Part shown: piece after piece, positions 8,507 through 20,471 of the stretch
Layout: the number at the start of each line of letters is the position of its first letter
Position numbering within the stretch: the first letter of the stretch is position 1
Origin: Frigoribacterium sp. PvP032
GTDB taxonomy: Bacteria; Actinomycetota; Actinomycetes; Actinomycetales; Microbacteriaceae
Direction of reading: 5' to 3'
NCBI RefSeq assembly: GCF_017833035.1
Contig: NZ_JAFIBM010000001.1
Coordinates: forward strand, 744,001 to 808,000
Length of the DNA stretch: 64,000 bases
Translations under genes and position numbers: made by a program
The notes under the pieces: model-generated
Database searches by the model: none
Told to the model about the DNA's origin: nothing
The model's input: the letters and a program-made list of their open reading frames with translations, nothing else

Positions 8507-8596
8507 GGAGCCGTCGCATAGTTCGGCCTAGTGCACCACCCTGCTAAGGTGGAGTTCCCTTTGTGGGAACCGTGGGTTCAAATCCCACCGGCTCCG
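8507..8596 (+). tRNA. tRNA-Ser(GCT)
   Basis: A 90-nt serine tRNA. The acceptor stem GGAGCCG (8507-8513) pairs with CGGCTCC (8589-8595), with G as discriminator base. The anticodon stem CCACC/GGTGG encloses CTGCTAA, giving anticodon GCT. It has the long class II variable arm (GTTCCC/GGGAAC) and the T-arm GTGGG-TTCAAAT-CCCAC. It reads AGC/AGU codons. CCA is not encoded. Confidence 0.96.
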
Positions 8597-8599
8597 CGG

Positions 8600-8648
8600 G
8601 GCCCCGTCGCGTTGTGATCTCGCCAGATCGATGCACGGGGCCTTTTTC
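8600..8648 (+). terminator. Intrinsic terminator of tRNA-Ser
   Basis: GGCCCCGT (8600-8607) pairs with ACGGGGCC (8635-8642), followed at once by TTTTTCTTT. It is one of the few classical T-tailed terminators in the window. Confidence 0.85.
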
Positions 8649-8760
8649 TTTGCCCTGGTGCTTTCTCGGCCGGCCGCCGGCCCGGCTCGGCCAGGTCCCG
8701 GGTCAGACGCGTGCGAGCCAGCCGCTCCGCGTCAGCGAACCGCGAGGATGCCGCTCGCCG

Positions 8761-8780
8761 CCGTAGGGAACCCGTGAGGA
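8761..8780 (-). promoter_or_regulatory. Candidate KdpE site upstream of kdp
   Basis: On the minus strand this reads TCCTCACGGGTTCCCTACGG, two similar 8-nt units (TCCTCACG, TCCCTACG) with an 11-nt period, as expected for a dimeric OmpR-type regulator. The same arrangement, 16 of 20 bases identical, lies upstream of the KimA-like gene at 17123-17142. It sits 110 nt before the first kdp ORF. That KdpE binds it is inferred from the shared context. Around it, 8650-8889 holds no recognisable gene. Confidence 0.55.
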
Positions 8781-8889
8781 ACGCCGTCCGGGGCCGTCCC
8801 GCGGTGTCTGCTGGGTGACCGTGCCCCAGTCGGGCACGCGACCGGCGCCGCCGGCCGCACCCGCTCCTCCTGGACTCGGAGTCACCACC

Positions 8890-8973
8890 GTGCTCGACCT
8901 CGTCTACCTGCTCGCCATCGTCGCCGTCATGGCGGTCGTCGCCCTCGTGGCGAAGGGGGTGGAGCGCCTGTGA
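8890..8973 (+). CDS. Tiny single-span membrane protein upstream of kdpF
   Basis: GTG at 8890 opens a 27-residue [19 protein letters not shown], then [11 protein letters not shown]. It is one hydrophobic helix with a short basic tail. Its TGA (8971-8973) overlaps the kdpF GTG (8970-8972), so the two are probably translationally coupled. It resembles KdpF in size and topology but lacks the PEKF ending. I infer an additional small Kdp-associated peptide or an ancient kdpF duplicate; there is no direct evidence of function. Confidence 0.6.
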   Translation: MLDLVYLLAIVAVMAVVALVAKGVERL

Positions 8974-9059
8974 CCGTCCTCGGCATCGTCGCGGTCGTCC
9001 TCGCCGTCGCCGCCCTCGTCTACCTCGTGGTCGCGCTCGTCGCGCCCGAGAAGTTCTAG
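8970..9059 (+). CDS. kdpF: K+-transporting ATPase small subunit KdpF
   Basis: A 29-residue single-span peptide starting GTG at 8970 and ending [12 protein letters not shown], the typical KdpF C-terminus. KdpF stabilises the KdpFABC high-affinity potassium pump in the membrane. Its start overlaps the preceding tiny ORF by 4 nt, and its stop lies 9 nt before kdpA. Confidence 0.88.
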   Translation: MTVLGIVAVVLAVAALVYLVVALVAPEKF

Positions 9060-9068
9060 GCGGCCGGT

Positions 9069-10745
9069 GTGAACGACACCCTCGCGGGCCTCCTCCAGAT
9101 CGCCACCGTCGTGCTGGTGCTCGTGGTGCTGCACCGGCCGCTCGGCGACCACATGGCGCGCACCTTCACGAGCACCCGCGACCTCGCGGCCGAGCGGTTG
9201 CTCTATCGGGTCATCGGCGTCGACAGCTCGTCCGAGCAGACCTGGCGGGCGTACCTCCGCGGCGTCCTCGCCTTCTCGGTCGTCGGCCTGCTCTTCCTCT
9301 ACCTGCTGCAGCGCACGCAGGCGCTGCTGCCTGCCTCCCTCGGCCTGCCCGCCGTGCCGCCCGACCTCGCGTTCAACACCGCCGCGAGCTTCGTCGCCAA
9401 CACGAACTGGCAGTCGTACTCGCCCGAGCTGACGATGGGCTACGCCGTCCAGCTCGCCGGGCTCGCCGTGCAGAACTTCGTCTCGGCCGCCGTCGGGATC
9501 GCCGTCGCCGTCGCGCTGATCCGCGGCCTCGCCCGCGCCCGCAGCGGCACCCTCGGCAACTTCTGGGTCGACCTGACCCGGTCGGTGACGCGCATCCTGC
9601 TGCCGCTCGCGGTCGTCGCGGCCTTCGTGCTGCTCGCCGGCGGCGTCGTGCAGACGTTCGCCGCGCCCGAGACGGTCGGCACGCTGACCGGCGGCTCGGC
9701 CGTGATCCCGGGCGGGCCGGTGGCCTCCCAGGAGGCGATCAAGCTGCTGGGCACGAACGGCGGCGGCTTCTTCAACGCCAACAGCGCGCACCCGTTCGAG
9801 AACCCGAGCGCCTGGACGAACCTGTTCCAGGTCGTGCTGATGCTCGTCATCCCGTTCTCGCTGCCGCGCACCCTCGGCCGCATGGTCGGCTCGACCCGAG
9901 AGGGCCGGGCGATCGCGGCCGTCATGACGACCATCGCGGTCGTCTCGCTCACCGCGATGACCTGGGCAGAGGTCCGCGGCGCGGGCACCGCTCCGGAGCT
10001 CGCCGGCGGCGCCCTCGAGGGCAAGGAGGTGCGGTTCGGCGTCTGGGGATCGACCCTGTTCGGCTCGACCTCGACCCTCACCTCGACGGGCGCCGTCGAC
10101 TCGATGCACGACTCGTACACGGCGCTCGGCGGCATGGTCGCGATGATCAACATGATGCTCGGCGAGATCGCCCCCGGCGGCGTCGGCTCGGGGCTCTACG
10201 GGATCCTCGTGCTCGCCGTCATCACCGTGTTCATCGCGGGGCTGCTCGTCGGCCGGACGCCCGAGTACCTCGGCAAGGCGATCGGGCCTCGCGAGATCAA
10301 GCTCGCCAGCCTGTACATCCTCGTCACGCCGACGCTCGTGCTGACGGGCACGGCGCTGAGCTTCGCGATCCCCGCGGTGCGCGCCGACGTCGAGGGCACG
10401 TCGATCTGGAACCCCGGCCTGCACGGCTTCAGCGAGGTGCTCTACGCCTTCACCTCGGCCGCGAACAACAACGGCTCGGCCTTCGCGGGCCTCACGGCGA
10501 ACACGCCCTGGTTCAACACGGCCCTCGGCGTCGCGATGCTGCTCGGCCGGTTCGTGCCGATAGTGCTCGTGCTCGCCCTCGCCGGCTCGTTCGCCGCCCA
10601 GGGCAAGGCGCCCGCGACCGCGGGCACCCTGCCGACCCACCGCCCGCAGTTCGTGGGCCTCCTCACCGGCGTCTCCGTGATCGTCACGGCGCTGACCTAC
10701 TTCCCCGTGCTCGCGCTGGGGCCGCTCGCCGAAGGGCTGAACTGA
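9069..10745 (+). CDS. kdpA: K+-transporting ATPase subunit A (channel-like)
   Basis: A 558-residue, ten-span potassium-binding subunit related to the Trk/Ktr/HKT channel superfamily. The selectivity-filter and family motifs are visible: [42 protein letters not shown] and AANNNGSAF. It takes up K+ selectively and passes it to KdpB for ATP-driven transport. GTG start at 9069; length is normal. It is followed 2 nt later by kdpB. Confidence 0.97.
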   Translation: MNDTLAGLLQIATVVLVLVVLHRPLGDHMARTFTSTRDLAAERLLYRVIGVDSSSEQTWRAYLRGVLAFSVVGLLFLYLLQRTQALLPASLGLPAVPPDLAFNTAASFVANTNWQSYSPELTMGYAVQLAGLAVQNFVSAAVGIAVAVALIRGLARARSGTLGNFWVDLTRSVTRILLPLAVVAAFVLLAGGVVQTFAAPETVGTLTGGSAVIPGGPVASQEAIKLLGTNGGGFFNANSAHPFENPSAWTNLFQVVLMLVIPFSLPRTLGRMVGSTREGRAIAAVMTTIAVVSLTAMTWAEVRGAGTAPELAGGALEGKEVRFGVWGSTLFGSTSTLTSTGAVDSMHDSYTALGGMVAMINMMLGEIAPGGVGSGLYGILVLAVITVFIAGLLVGRTPEYLGKAIGPREIKLASLYILVTPTLVLTGTALSFAIPAVRADVEGTSIWNPGLHGFSEVLYAFTSAANNNGSAFAGLTANTPWFNTALGVAMLLGRFVPIVLVLALAGSFAAQGKAPATAGTLPTHRPQFVGLLTGVSVIVTALTYFPVLALGPLAEGLN

Positions 10746-10747
10746 CC

Positions 10748-12982
<2,235 letters not shown>

Positions 12983-13035
12983 CGCACCGCCTCCTGCACC
13001 GCCTCCTGCACCACGTCACCAGAAGAAGGAACCCC

Positions 13036-13641
13036 ATGGACACCCGCTCGACGCTTCGCCAGTACGGCACGGCCCTCCGCGCGATGGTCGTCGCGACCGT
13101 CGTGCTCGGCCTCGGCTACACCCTGCTCGTCACCGGCGTCGGACAGCTGGTGCTGCCGCACCAGGCCGACGGCTCCCGCCTCACGGTCGACGGCCAGGTC
13201 GTCGGCTCGTCGCTGCTCGGCCAGTCGTTCGTCGACGCCGACGGCGCGGCCCTGCCCGAGTGGTTCCAGTCGCGTCCCTCCGCGGCGGGCGACGGCTGGG
13301 ACGCCGGCGCCTCGAGCGGCAGCAACCTCGGGCCGGAGAACGCCGACCTGATCGCCGCGATCGAGGAGCGCCGCGCCGCCGTCGCCTCGCTCGACGGGGT
13401 GGGCCCCGCGTCGGTGCCCGTCGACGCGCTGACCGCCTCGGCCTCGGGCCTCGACCCGGACATCTCCCCCGAGTGGGCCCGCCACCAGGTCGAGCGGGTC
13501 GCCGCCGCCCGGTCGTTGCCCGTCGACGAGGTGCGCGACCTGGTCGAGCAGCACGTCCGGGGACGCGAGCTCGGCTACCTGGGGGAGCCGACGGTCGACG
13601 TGCTCGAGCTGAACGCCGCGCTGGCGGGGCTGGGGTCGTGA
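13036..13641 (+). CDS. kdpC: K+-transporting ATPase subunit C
   Basis: A 201-residue KdpC with one N-terminal membrane helix (about 12-32) and a periplasm-facing domain carrying GSSLLGQSF, FQSRPSAAGDGWDAGASSGSN and the C-terminal VDVLELNAALAGL. KdpC raises the pump's ATP affinity. The strong site AGAAGAAGGA precedes the ATG at 13036. The 53-nt gap after kdpB contains two CACCGCCTCCTG units. An 18-bp imperfect repeat begins in its last codons. Confidence 0.96.
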   Translation: MDTRSTLRQYGTALRAMVVATVVLGLGYTLLVTGVGQLVLPHQADGSRLTVDGQVVGSSLLGQSFVDADGAALPEWFQSRPSAAGDGWDAGASSGSNLGPENADLIAAIEERRAAVASLDGVGPASVPVDALTASASGLDPDISPEWARHQVERVAAARSLPVDEVRDLVEQHVRGRELGYLGEPTVDVLELNAALAGLGS

Positions 13642-13711
13642 GCGCGGCTGGGGTCGTGAGCGGAGCTGGGTTCGTGCGCGCGGCGGGAGCCGTGAGCGCG
13701 GCGCGGGCCGT
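13622..13711. repeat. Imperfect 18-bp tandem repeat at the kdpC-kdpD junction
   Basis: Five degenerate 18-bp units of the kind GAGCGCGGCTGGGGTCGT run from the last codons of kdpC through most of the kdpC-kdpD spacer. It may simply be slippage-grown spacer. No regulator site is recognised. Confidence 0.6.
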
Positions 13712-13738
13712 GTCGGCGGCTCGTGCGAAGCTGAGCGC

Positions 13739-16384
13739 ATGACACGAGGTCGGCTGCGGGTGCTGCTCGGCGCCGCTCCCGGTGTCGGCAAGACCTTCAC
13801 GATGCTCGAAGAGGGCGCGAGGCTGCGCGACGAGGGCAAGGACGTCGTCGTGGCCGTCGTCGAGACCCACGGGCGCGCGGCCACCGCGGCCCGGCTCGGC
13901 GACCTCGAGGTGGTGCCGCGCGAGCGGCACGTGCACCGCGGCGTCGAGCTCGACGAGATGGACCTGGAGGCGGTGCTCGCCAGGGCCCCGCAGGTCGCGC
14001 TCGTCGACGAGCTCGCGCACAGCAACGCCCCTGGCTCCCGGCACGACAAGCGCTGGCGCGACGTGCAGGCCCTGCTCGACGCCGGCATCTCCGTCGTCTC
14101 GACCGTCAACGTGCAGCACGTCGAGTCGCTGGCCGACGTCGTCGAGCAGATCACCGGTGCGGCACAGCACGAGACCGTGCCCGACGCGGTGCTGCGGTCC
14201 GCCGACCAGATCGAGGTCGTCGACCTGGCGCCGCAGGCGCTCCGCGACCGGCTCGCGGCGGGCGACGTCTACCCGGCCGCCCGGGTCGACGCGGCGCTCT
14301 CGAACTACTTCCGGCTGGGCAACCTCACCGCGCTGAGGGAGCTCGCCCTGCTCTGGCTCGCGGACGAGGTCGACAGCGCCCTGCGCGCCTACCGCGTCGA
14401 GCACGGCATCGACGCGGCGTGGGAGGCGCGCGAGCGCGTGGTCGTCGCCCTCACCGGAGGCGCGGAGGGCGAGACGCTGATCCGTCGCGCCGCGCGCATC
14501 GCGGCCCGCAGCGCGGGGGGCGAGCTGATCGCCGTGCACGTCAGCACCCCCGACGGCCTGCGGCAGGGCGCGCCCGGCGCGCTCGCCGCCCAGCGCGCCC
14601 TCGTCGAGAAGCTCGGCGGCAGCTACCACCAGGTGGTCGGCTCAGACGTGCCGAGGGCGCTGGTCGACTTCGCCAAGGGGGCCGACGCCTCCCAGCTGGT
14701 GATCGGCGTGAGCCGACGCAGCCGACTCGCGTCGCTCGTCACCGGCCCGGGCATCGGTGCGACGGTCATCCGGGAGTCGGGCCAGCTCGACGTGCACATG
14801 GTCACCCACTCGGCGGCGGGCCGGGGCTGGTCGCTGCCCAAGCTCGGCGGGGCGCTCTCGCGCTCGCGGGTCGTCGCGGGCTTCGTGCTCGCAGCTGTCG
14901 TCGGCCCGCTGCTCACCTGGCTGCTCGCGGGGCACCGCAGCGAAGACGGCATCGCGGGCACGGTGCTGCTGTTCCAGCTGCTCGTCGTCGTGGTCGCGGT
15001 GACCGGCGGCGTCTGGCCGGCGTTGTTCGCCGCGCTGCTGTCGGGCGTCACCCTCGACCTCTACTTCATCGCGCCGATCTACGAGCTGACCATCGCCGAG
15101 CCGCTGCACCTGCTGGCGCTCGTGCTCTACGTGCTGAACGCCGCCATCGTCAGCTGGGTCGTCGACCAGGCGGCACGGCGCAGCCGCTCCGCAGCGAGGG
15201 CGCTCGCCGAGACCGAGCTGCTCGCGACCGTGTCGGGCAGCGTGCTGCGGGGACAGGACGCACTGGAGGCGCTCGTCGCCCGTACCCGCGAAGCGTTCGG
15301 GCTGACCCGCGTGCGGGTGCTGTCGGGCGACGAGGTGCTGGGCGACAGCGACGGGGCGGGCGACGGTGCTGCTGGTTCTGGTTCTGGTGCTGGTGCTGGT
15401 GCTGGTGCGGGCGACGGCGCAGGCGCAGGTGCCCGTGCTGGTCGGGGCAGCGTCTCGACGCTGCCCGCGGGGGAGCACGGCGTGCTCGAGCTGACGGGCG
15501 AGCCGCTGCAGGCAGGCGACCGACGCCTCCTCGCCGTGGTCGCCGCCCAGGTCGAGGCGGCGCTCGAGCACTCGGCCCTGACCCGCACGGCCGGCCAGGT
15601 CGCGCCGCTCGCCGAGGTCGACCGGATGCGCAGCGCGCTGCTCGCCGCGGTCGGGCACGACCTGCGGCGCCCGCTCGCCGCGGCGACCGCCTCCGTCAGC
15701 GGCCTGCGCCAGCCCGGCGTCGAGTGGAGCGACGCCGACCGCGACGAGCTGCTCGCCACCGCGTGGGAGAGCCTCGAGTCGCTGTCGGCCCTCGTCACGA
15801 ACCTGCTCGACGTCAGCCGGGTGCAGGCTGGCGCGCTCGCCGTCCGGACTGCCGTGGTCGACGTCGACGACGTCGTGCTCGGCGCGCTCGACGAGCTCGG
15901 GCTGGGGCCTGCCGACGTCGAGCTGGCGCTGCGCGCCTCGGTGCCGGCCGTCGTCGCGGACGCCGTCCTGCTGCAGCGCGTGCTGGTCAACCTGCTCGAC
16001 AACGCGCTCCGCCACTCGCCCGACGGCACGCTCGTGCGCATCTCGACCAGCGGCTTCGCCGGCCGGGTGGAGGTACGGGTCGTCGACCGCGGGCCCGGTG
16101 TCCCGCCGGAGCGCCGCGACGAGATCACCGTCGCGTTCCAGCGGCTCGGCGACACCGACAACTCCACCGGCCTCGGACTCGGCCTGGCGCTGAGCAAGGG
16201 CTTCACCGAGGCGATGGGCGGCACCCTCACGATGGACGACACCCCTGGCGGCGGCCTCACCGCCGTCGTCTCCCTGCCCGAGGCCCCGGCCCCCGCAGCC
16301 GGTGCTGATCCTCACGGGATCCCTACGTCGGGAGCGCGATCGGCGCCTCCTGCGGGCGGTATCGTCGTCGAGGAGGGCCCGTGA
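13739..16384 (+). CDS. kdpD: Osmosensitive K+ channel histidine kinase KdpD
   Basis: An 881-residue sensor kinase. The N-terminal KdpD domain carries a Walker A motif (GAAPGVGKTFT, residues 11-21), followed by a universal-stress-like domain (about 230-360), four membrane spans (about 375-475), a GAF region and a HisKA/HATPase core with H640 in VGHDLRRPLA, an N box (NLLDNALRHSP) and GLGLGLALS. It phosphorylates KdpE at low K+. A Gly/Ala/Ser run (about 538-568, DNA near 15350-15445) interrupts the GAF region, probably a slippage expansion. Confidence 0.96.
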   Translation: MTRGRLRVLLGAAPGVGKTFTMLEEGARLRDEGKDVVVAVVETHGRAATAARLGDLEVVPRERHVHRGVELDEMDLEAVLARAPQVALVDELAHSNAPGSRHDKRWRDVQALLDAGISVVSTVNVQHVESLADVVEQITGAAQHETVPDAVLRSADQIEVVDLAPQALRDRLAAGDVYPAARVDAALSNYFRLGNLTALRELALLWLADEVDSALRAYRVEHGIDAAWEARERVVVALTGGAEGETLIRRAARIAARSAGGELIAVHVSTPDGLRQGAPGALAAQRALVEKLGGSYHQVVGSDVPRALVDFAKGADASQLVIGVSRRSRLASLVTGPGIGATVIRESGQLDVHMVTHSAAGRGWSLPKLGGALSRSRVVAGFVLAAVVGPLLTWLLAGHRSEDGIAGTVLLFQLLVVVVAVTGGVWPALFAALLSGVTLDLYFIAPIYELTIAEPLHLLALVLYVLNAAIVSWVVDQAARRSRSAARALAETELLATVSGSVLRGQDALEALVARTREAFGLTRVRVLSGDEVLGDSDGAGDGAAGSGSGAGAGAGAGDGAGAGARAGRGSVSTLPAGEHGVLELTGEPLQAGDRRLLAVVAAQVEAALEHSALTRTAGQVAPLAEVDRMRSALLAAVGHDLRRPLAAATASVSGLRQPGVEWSDADRDELLATAWESLESLSALVTNLLDVSRVQAGALAVRTAVVDVDDVVLGALDELGLGPADVELALRASVPAVVADAVLLQRVLVNLLDNALRHSPDGTLVRISTSGFAGRVEVRVVDRGPGVPPERRDEITVAFQRLGDTDNSTGLGLGLALSKGFTEAMGGTLTMDDTPGGGLTAVVSLPEAPAPAAGADPHGIPTSGARSAPPAGGIVVEEGP

Positions 16385-17076
16385 AGATCCTGATCGCCGA
16401 CGATGACCCGCAGATCCTGCGGGCGCTCAAGGTCACCCTCGGCGCCCACGGCTACGAGATCCACACCGCGTCGGACGGTCGTGAGGCACTCGACGTCGCG
16501 ATGACGCAGCACCCCGACCTGATCATGCTCGACCTCGGCATGCCGAGGCTCGACGGCGTCGAGGTGATCGCCGGCCTGCGCGGCTGGTCGACGGCGCCCG
16601 TGCTCGTCGTCTCGGGCCGCACCGACGCCGCCGACAAGGTCGAGGCGCTCGACGCCGGCGCGGACGACTACGTGACGAAGCCGTTCGCGATGGAGGAGCT
16701 GCTCGCGCGGATCCGCGCGCTCACCCGCCGCCTCGCTCCCGGCGACGACGACGCCCCCGTGGTCGAGTTCGGCGACGTGCGGGTCGACCTGTCGGCCACG
16801 ACCGTGACGCGCGGCGGCGAGCTGGTGCGGCTGACGCCGACCGAGTGGCGCGTGCTCGAGCTGCTGCTGCAGAGCCCCGGCAAGCTCGTCACCCGCGAGA
16901 CCCTGCTGACGCAGGTGTGGGGCGCGTTCCACGCGAAGGACACGGGCTACCTCCGCCTCTACTTCGCCCAGCTGCGCAAGAAGCTCGAGCCCGTGCCGGC
17001 CGAGCCGCGCTACCTCGTCACCGAGCTGGGCATGGGCTACCGCTTCGTGCCGGACGGAGGCGCGGAGAAGTCCTGA
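16381..17076 (+). CDS. kdpE: Response regulator KdpE (OmpR family)
   Basis: A 231-residue response regulator. The receiver domain has an acidic pocket (D7-D9), phospho-acceptor D51 in LIMLDLGMP and K100 or nearby in YVTKPFAMEEL. The C-terminal winged helix shows LTPTEWRVLELLLQSPGKLV and LRLYFAQLRKKLEP. The GTG start overlaps the kdpD stop by 4 nt, so the pair is coupled. It should activate kdp when K+ is scarce. The shared direct repeats at 8761 and 17123 are the best candidate targets. Confidence 0.97.
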   Translation: MKILIADDDPQILRALKVTLGAHGYEIHTASDGREALDVAMTQHPDLIMLDLGMPRLDGVEVIAGLRGWSTAPVLVVSGRTDAADKVEALDAGADDYVTKPFAMEELLARIRALTRRLAPGDDDAPVVEFGDVRVDLSATTVTRGGELVRLTPTEWRVLELLLQSPGKLVTRETLLTQVWGAFHAKDTGYLRLYFAQLRKKLEPVPAEPRYLVTELGMGYRFVPDGGAEKS

Positions 17077-17122
17077 GCGCCTTGACCGGCACGACCGCCT
17101 TGACCGGCAGGCGGTCGTGAAG

Positions 17123-17142
17123 TCCTCACGACATCCTTACGG
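17123..17142 (+). promoter_or_regulatory. Candidate KdpE site upstream of the KimA-like gene
   Basis: TCCTCACG-ACA-TCCTTACG-G is a direct repeat with an 11-nt period, 82 nt before the transporter's GTG. It matches the minus-strand motif upstream of the kdp operon at 16 of 20 positions. It suggests that the two potassium systems share a regulator. Confidence 0.55.
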
Positions 17143-17223
17143 CCGATCGCCCTGCGCTGGGTCACGGCGGGCGTAGCGTGGCTCCGTCGTGCCCTCCCGG
17201 TCGACGAACGACGAGAGGTCACC

Positions 17224-19209
17224 GTGTCCACGACGTCTGAGCAGCGCGACGCCGACGCGCTGGAACCGGCGCTCTCCCGTACGTCGGGGTCGCGCCTCCG
17301 TGGCTGGCTGCTGGGCGGCCTCTCCGAGAACAGCGGCGCCCACCAGGGCCCGCACGCCACGACCGTCGAGAAGACGCACTCGTGGTGGCGCGTCATGTGC
17401 CTCACCGGGGTCGACTACTTCTCGACCCTCGGCTACCAGCCGGCGATCGCCGCCGTCGCGGCGGGCCTGCTCTCGCCGCTGGCGACGATCGTGCTCGTGC
17501 TGCTGACCCTCTTCGGCGCGCTGCCCGTCTACCGCCGCGTGGCCCGCGAGAGCCCCCGCGGCGAGGGCTCGATCGCCATGCTCGAGCGGCTGCTGCCCTG
17601 GTGGGGCGGCAAGGTCTTCGTGCTCGTGCTGCTCGGCTTCGCCGCCACCGACTTCATGATCACCATCACCCTCTCGGCAGCCGACGCCACCGCGCACGCG
17701 GTCGAGAACCCCTTCGCGCCGACGTGGTTCCACGGCGCCGAGGTGCCGATCACGCTGTTCCTGGTGGCGCTGCTGGCCGCGGTGTTCCTCCGGGGGTTCA
17801 AGGAGGCGATCGGCATCGCCGTCGTCCTCGTCGGCGTGTTCCTGGCGCTCAACCTCGTCGTGATCGCCGTGGCGCTCGCCCACGTCGCCGAGAACCCGGT
17901 CGTCATCGGCAACTGGTGGCAGGCGCTGACCTTGCAGCACGGCAACCCGCTCGTGATGGTGGGCATCGCGCTGATCGTGTTCCCGAAGCTGGCGCTCGGT
18001 CTCTCGGGCTTCGAGACCGGCGTCGCCGTCATGCCGCAGATCACCGGCGACGCGAGCGACACCCCGCAGCAGCCCGTCGGCCGGATCCGCGGCGCGCGCC
18101 GCCTGCTCACGTCGGCTGCGATCATCATGAGCTCGTTCCTCATCCTGTCGAGCTTCGTGACCACGCTGCTGATCCCGCAGGAGGAGTTCCAGTCAGGAGG
18201 CGAGGCGAACGGCCGCGCCCTCGCCTACCTCGCGCACGCCTACCTCGGCAACGGCTTCGGCACCCTCTACGACGTCGCCACGATCTGCATCCTCTGGTTC
18301 GCCGGCGCCTCCGCGATGGCGGGCCTGCTCAACATCGTGCCGCGCTACCTGCCGCGCTACGGCATGGCGCCGCAGTGGGCGCGGGCCGTCCGCCCGCTGG
18401 TGCTCGTCTTCACTGCGATCGCCTTCGTCATCACCATCGTGTTCGACGCCGACGTGGACGCCCAGGGCGGGGCGTACGCGACGGGAGTGCTCGTGCTCAT
18501 CACCAGCGCCTCCGTCGCGGTCACTCTCTCGGCCCGCCGGGCCCGTCAGCGCAAGCGGACGATCGCCTTCGGCGTCATCGCCGTCGTCTTCGTCTACACG
18601 ACGGTGGTCAACGTGGTCGAGCGGCCGGACGGCGTCCGGATCGCCGCGATCTTCATCGTGGGCATCATGGCCGTGTCGCTGATCTCGCGGGTGCGGCGGT
18701 CGTTCCAGCTGCGCGCGACGTCGATCTCGTTCGACGACACGTCGCTCGGCTACGTCCGCGAGGACGCCGACGAGTACGGCTCGATCCGCATCATCGCGCA
18801 CGAGCCGGGCCGCGAGGTCGCCGAGATCTACAAGAAGAAGCTCAGCGCGGAGCGCAAGTACAGCGGCATCCCGCAACGCTCGCCCGTGATATTCCTCGAG
18901 GTGCACCCCGGCGACTCGTCCGACTTCGAGGAGGACCTCGAGGTCACCGGCTGCGTCGTGCACGGCTACCGCGTGCTGCGCGTGACGAGCGGCGCCGTGC
19001 CCAACACGATCGCGTCCGTGCTGCTCGCCGTGCGCGACGAGACCGGGGTCGTGCCCGACGTCTACTTCGAGTGGACCGAGGGCAGCCCGCTGTCGAACAT
19101 GGGGCGGTTCCTGGTGACGGGGGCCGGCGAGGTGGCGCCCGTGACGCGCGAGGTGCTGCGGCAGGCGGAGCCGCACCGCTCGCGCCGCCCCGACGTGCAC
19201 GTCAGCTAG
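17224..19209 (+). CDS. APC-superfamily transporter, KimA-like probable K+ importer
   Basis: A 661-residue protein with about twelve membrane helices (residues 55-490) and a soluble C-terminal part of about 170 residues ([21 protein letters not shown] onward, in two blocks). Motifs include [19 protein letters not shown] near helix 1 and the [15 protein letters not shown] loop, as in KimA/YdaO-type proteins, which are proton-coupled K+ importers. It directly follows kdpDE and has the same candidate operator, which supports a potassium role. An amino acid permease is the alternative. GTG start after GAGAGGTCACC. Confidence 0.8.
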   Translation: MSTTSEQRDADALEPALSRTSGSRLRGWLLGGLSENSGAHQGPHATTVEKTHSWWRVMCLTGVDYFSTLGYQPAIAAVAAGLLSPLATIVLVLLTLFGALPVYRRVARESPRGEGSIAMLERLLPWWGGKVFVLVLLGFAATDFMITITLSAADATAHAVENPFAPTWFHGAEVPITLFLVALLAAVFLRGFKEAIGIAVVLVGVFLALNLVVIAVALAHVAENPVVIGNWWQALTLQHGNPLVMVGIALIVFPKLALGLSGFETGVAVMPQITGDASDTPQQPVGRIRGARRLLTSAAIIMSSFLILSSFVTTLLIPQEEFQSGGEANGRALAYLAHAYLGNGFGTLYDVATICILWFAGASAMAGLLNIVPRYLPRYGMAPQWARAVRPLVLVFTAIAFVITIVFDADVDAQGGAYATGVLVLITSASVAVTLSARRARQRKRTIAFGVIAVVFVYTTVVNVVERPDGVRIAAIFIVGIMAVSLISRVRRSFQLRATSISFDDTSLGYVREDADEYGSIRIIAHEPGREVAEIYKKKLSAERKYSGIPQRSPVIFLEVHPGDSSDFEEDLEVTGCVVHGYRVLRVTSGAVPNTIASVLLAVRDETGVVPDVYFEWTEGSPLSNMGRFLVTGAGEVAPVTREVLRQAEPHRSRRPDVHVS

Positions 19210-19257
19210 CCAGCGCCCGCCCGCCGCCCCGCCCGCCCGCGCGCGGGTCACCGTCTC

Positions 19258-19317
19258 GAACCGCGTTCCGAACCATGAACCGCGATAAAACGCGGTTCGT
19301 GGTTCGGAACGCCGTTC
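19258..19317. repeat. Intergenic palindrome, family B copy 1 (60 nt)
   Basis: Two 27-nt arms (19258-19284 and 19291-19317) pair with two mismatches around the loop ATAAAA. The core of each arm is CCGCGTTCCGAACCATGAAC or its complement. It lies in the convergent gap between the KimA-like gene and the AbiEi-like gene. Copy 2, also 60 nt, lies on the other side of that gene. Confidence 0.9.
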
Positions 19318-19324
19318 ATTCCGC

Positions 19325-20404
19325 TCATCCGACGAAGCGCCTGAGGGCGATGCGGGCCGCGGCGTCGACCCGCCGCGGGTCGAGCGCCACGCCCACGCCC
19401 TGCAGCAGCCCGGCCAGCCTCCGGGGCTGAACGACGTCCAGGTACTCGCAGTGGACCACGTGCTCGATCTCGTCCGACTCGAGGAGGCGCCTGTCGCGTC
19501 GCCCACGGTCGCGCACGGCCTCGGCAGGGGTGCGTCTCGCGAGCATCGTGGGGTCGATCAGCTTGATCAGGCCGTTGAACTCGAGGGCGACGTCGTACTT
19601 CGCGAGGAAGGCGTCACACCGCCCGGCGAATCGACCCCGGCTCTCGAACGAGCGCTGCAGGTGGACGTCCGAGAGCCCTAGCTCGAAGAGAAGGAGGCGG
19701 AGCAAGGACTCACCCCCGTTCTCCGCCCAGGGCGACGCGAACTGGACGACGCGGCGGGCGGCACGGTCACCTGGTCGTGAACCGGAGCCGATGAGCCGGA
19801 AGAGCTCCGCCCGGTGCATGGTGAGACGATCGACGACGTCAGGGCCCGTCTCGTGGCCGCTAGGGAGGACGAGGCGACGCAGCACCGCGTCGACGCAGAG
19901 AACGGCGTCGGCGAAGGGCGAGGTGCGCGCCACGTCCACGGCCGTCCTGGAGAAGTCCGTGGCGCTGAGCCCGGACACGACCGCGGTCTCGCTGGCGGTG
20001 ACCTGGCCCGGACGCCGGAAGAGGTGCGTCGACCGAGAGGTCGTCGAGCGGCGCGGATCGACCACGGTGACGACGTCCGGGATGGTCGGGCCCACCCTCG
20101 GGAGGTCGTGCAGGACTGCCGCCGAGGCGTGGGAGACGACGCACACGTCTGCGAGGCCGAGCGTCACCGCTCTCACGAGGACCACGTGTCGACCACGCGC
20201 ATCGAGCCTGCGCAGGCCGTCCGCCGCTGCGTAGGTGCCCTGGTGGATCCTGACGAGCTGACCCCGCCGGACGCGTCGACGGAGGGCGGCCGTCTCACGG
20301 CTGCCGTCCCCGTGCGTGGCGGCGAAGAGCAGCTCGCAGCGAAAGGGGTCGGTCGTGTCGTCCACGGCCTCAGGTTCACGGAGTCCAGCGTCAGGTGCTG
20401 GCAC
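19325..20404 (-). CDS. AbiEi-antitoxin-like N-terminus fused to DUF559/Vsr-like nuclease-fold domain
   Basis: A 359-residue protein. The N-terminal part (LRRRVRRGQLVRIHQGTYAA, 41-60) resembles the AbiEi antitoxin winged helix. The middle (SHASAAVLHDLP) is typical of actinobacterial AbiEi-like proteins. The C-terminal part has an E232...D264...E275-F-N-G...K281 pattern like PD-(D/E)xK DUF559 domains. GTG at 20404 follows GAGGAGG; GTG 20365 is possible. No AbiEii toxin lies next to it, so it is a solitary member. Palindromes of family B lie on both sides. DNA binding or cleavage is inferred from fold only. Confidence 0.7.
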   Translation of the reverse strand: MPAPDAGLREPEAVDDTTDPFRCELLFAATHGDGSRETAALRRRVRRGQLVRIHQGTYAAADGLRRLDARGRHVVLVRAVTLGLADVCVVSHASAAVLHDLPRVGPTIPDVVTVVDPRRSTTSRSTHLFRRPGQVTASETAVVSGLSATDFSRTAVDVARTSPFADAVLCVDAVLRRLVLPSGHETGPDVVDRLTMHRAELFRLIGSGSRPGDRAARRVVQFASPWAENGGESLLRLLLFELGLSDVHLQRSFESRGRFAGRCDAFLAKYDVALEFNGLIKLIDPTMLARRTPAEAVRDRGRRDRRLLESDEIEHVVHCEYLDVVQPRRLAGLLQGVGVALDPRRVDAAARIALRRFVG

Positions 20405-20471
20405 CGCGCCTCCTCGATGTGGGTACCGGGTTGCGGTCGGCAGGTGTGGAGGAGGGACGGGTGGTCACCAT

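Noticed and set aside
17077-17223. A ydaO-type c-di-AMP riboswitch ahead of the KimA-like gene
   Set aside because: The leader is short and lacks the conserved riboswitch core. The direct repeat at 17123 explains regulation better.
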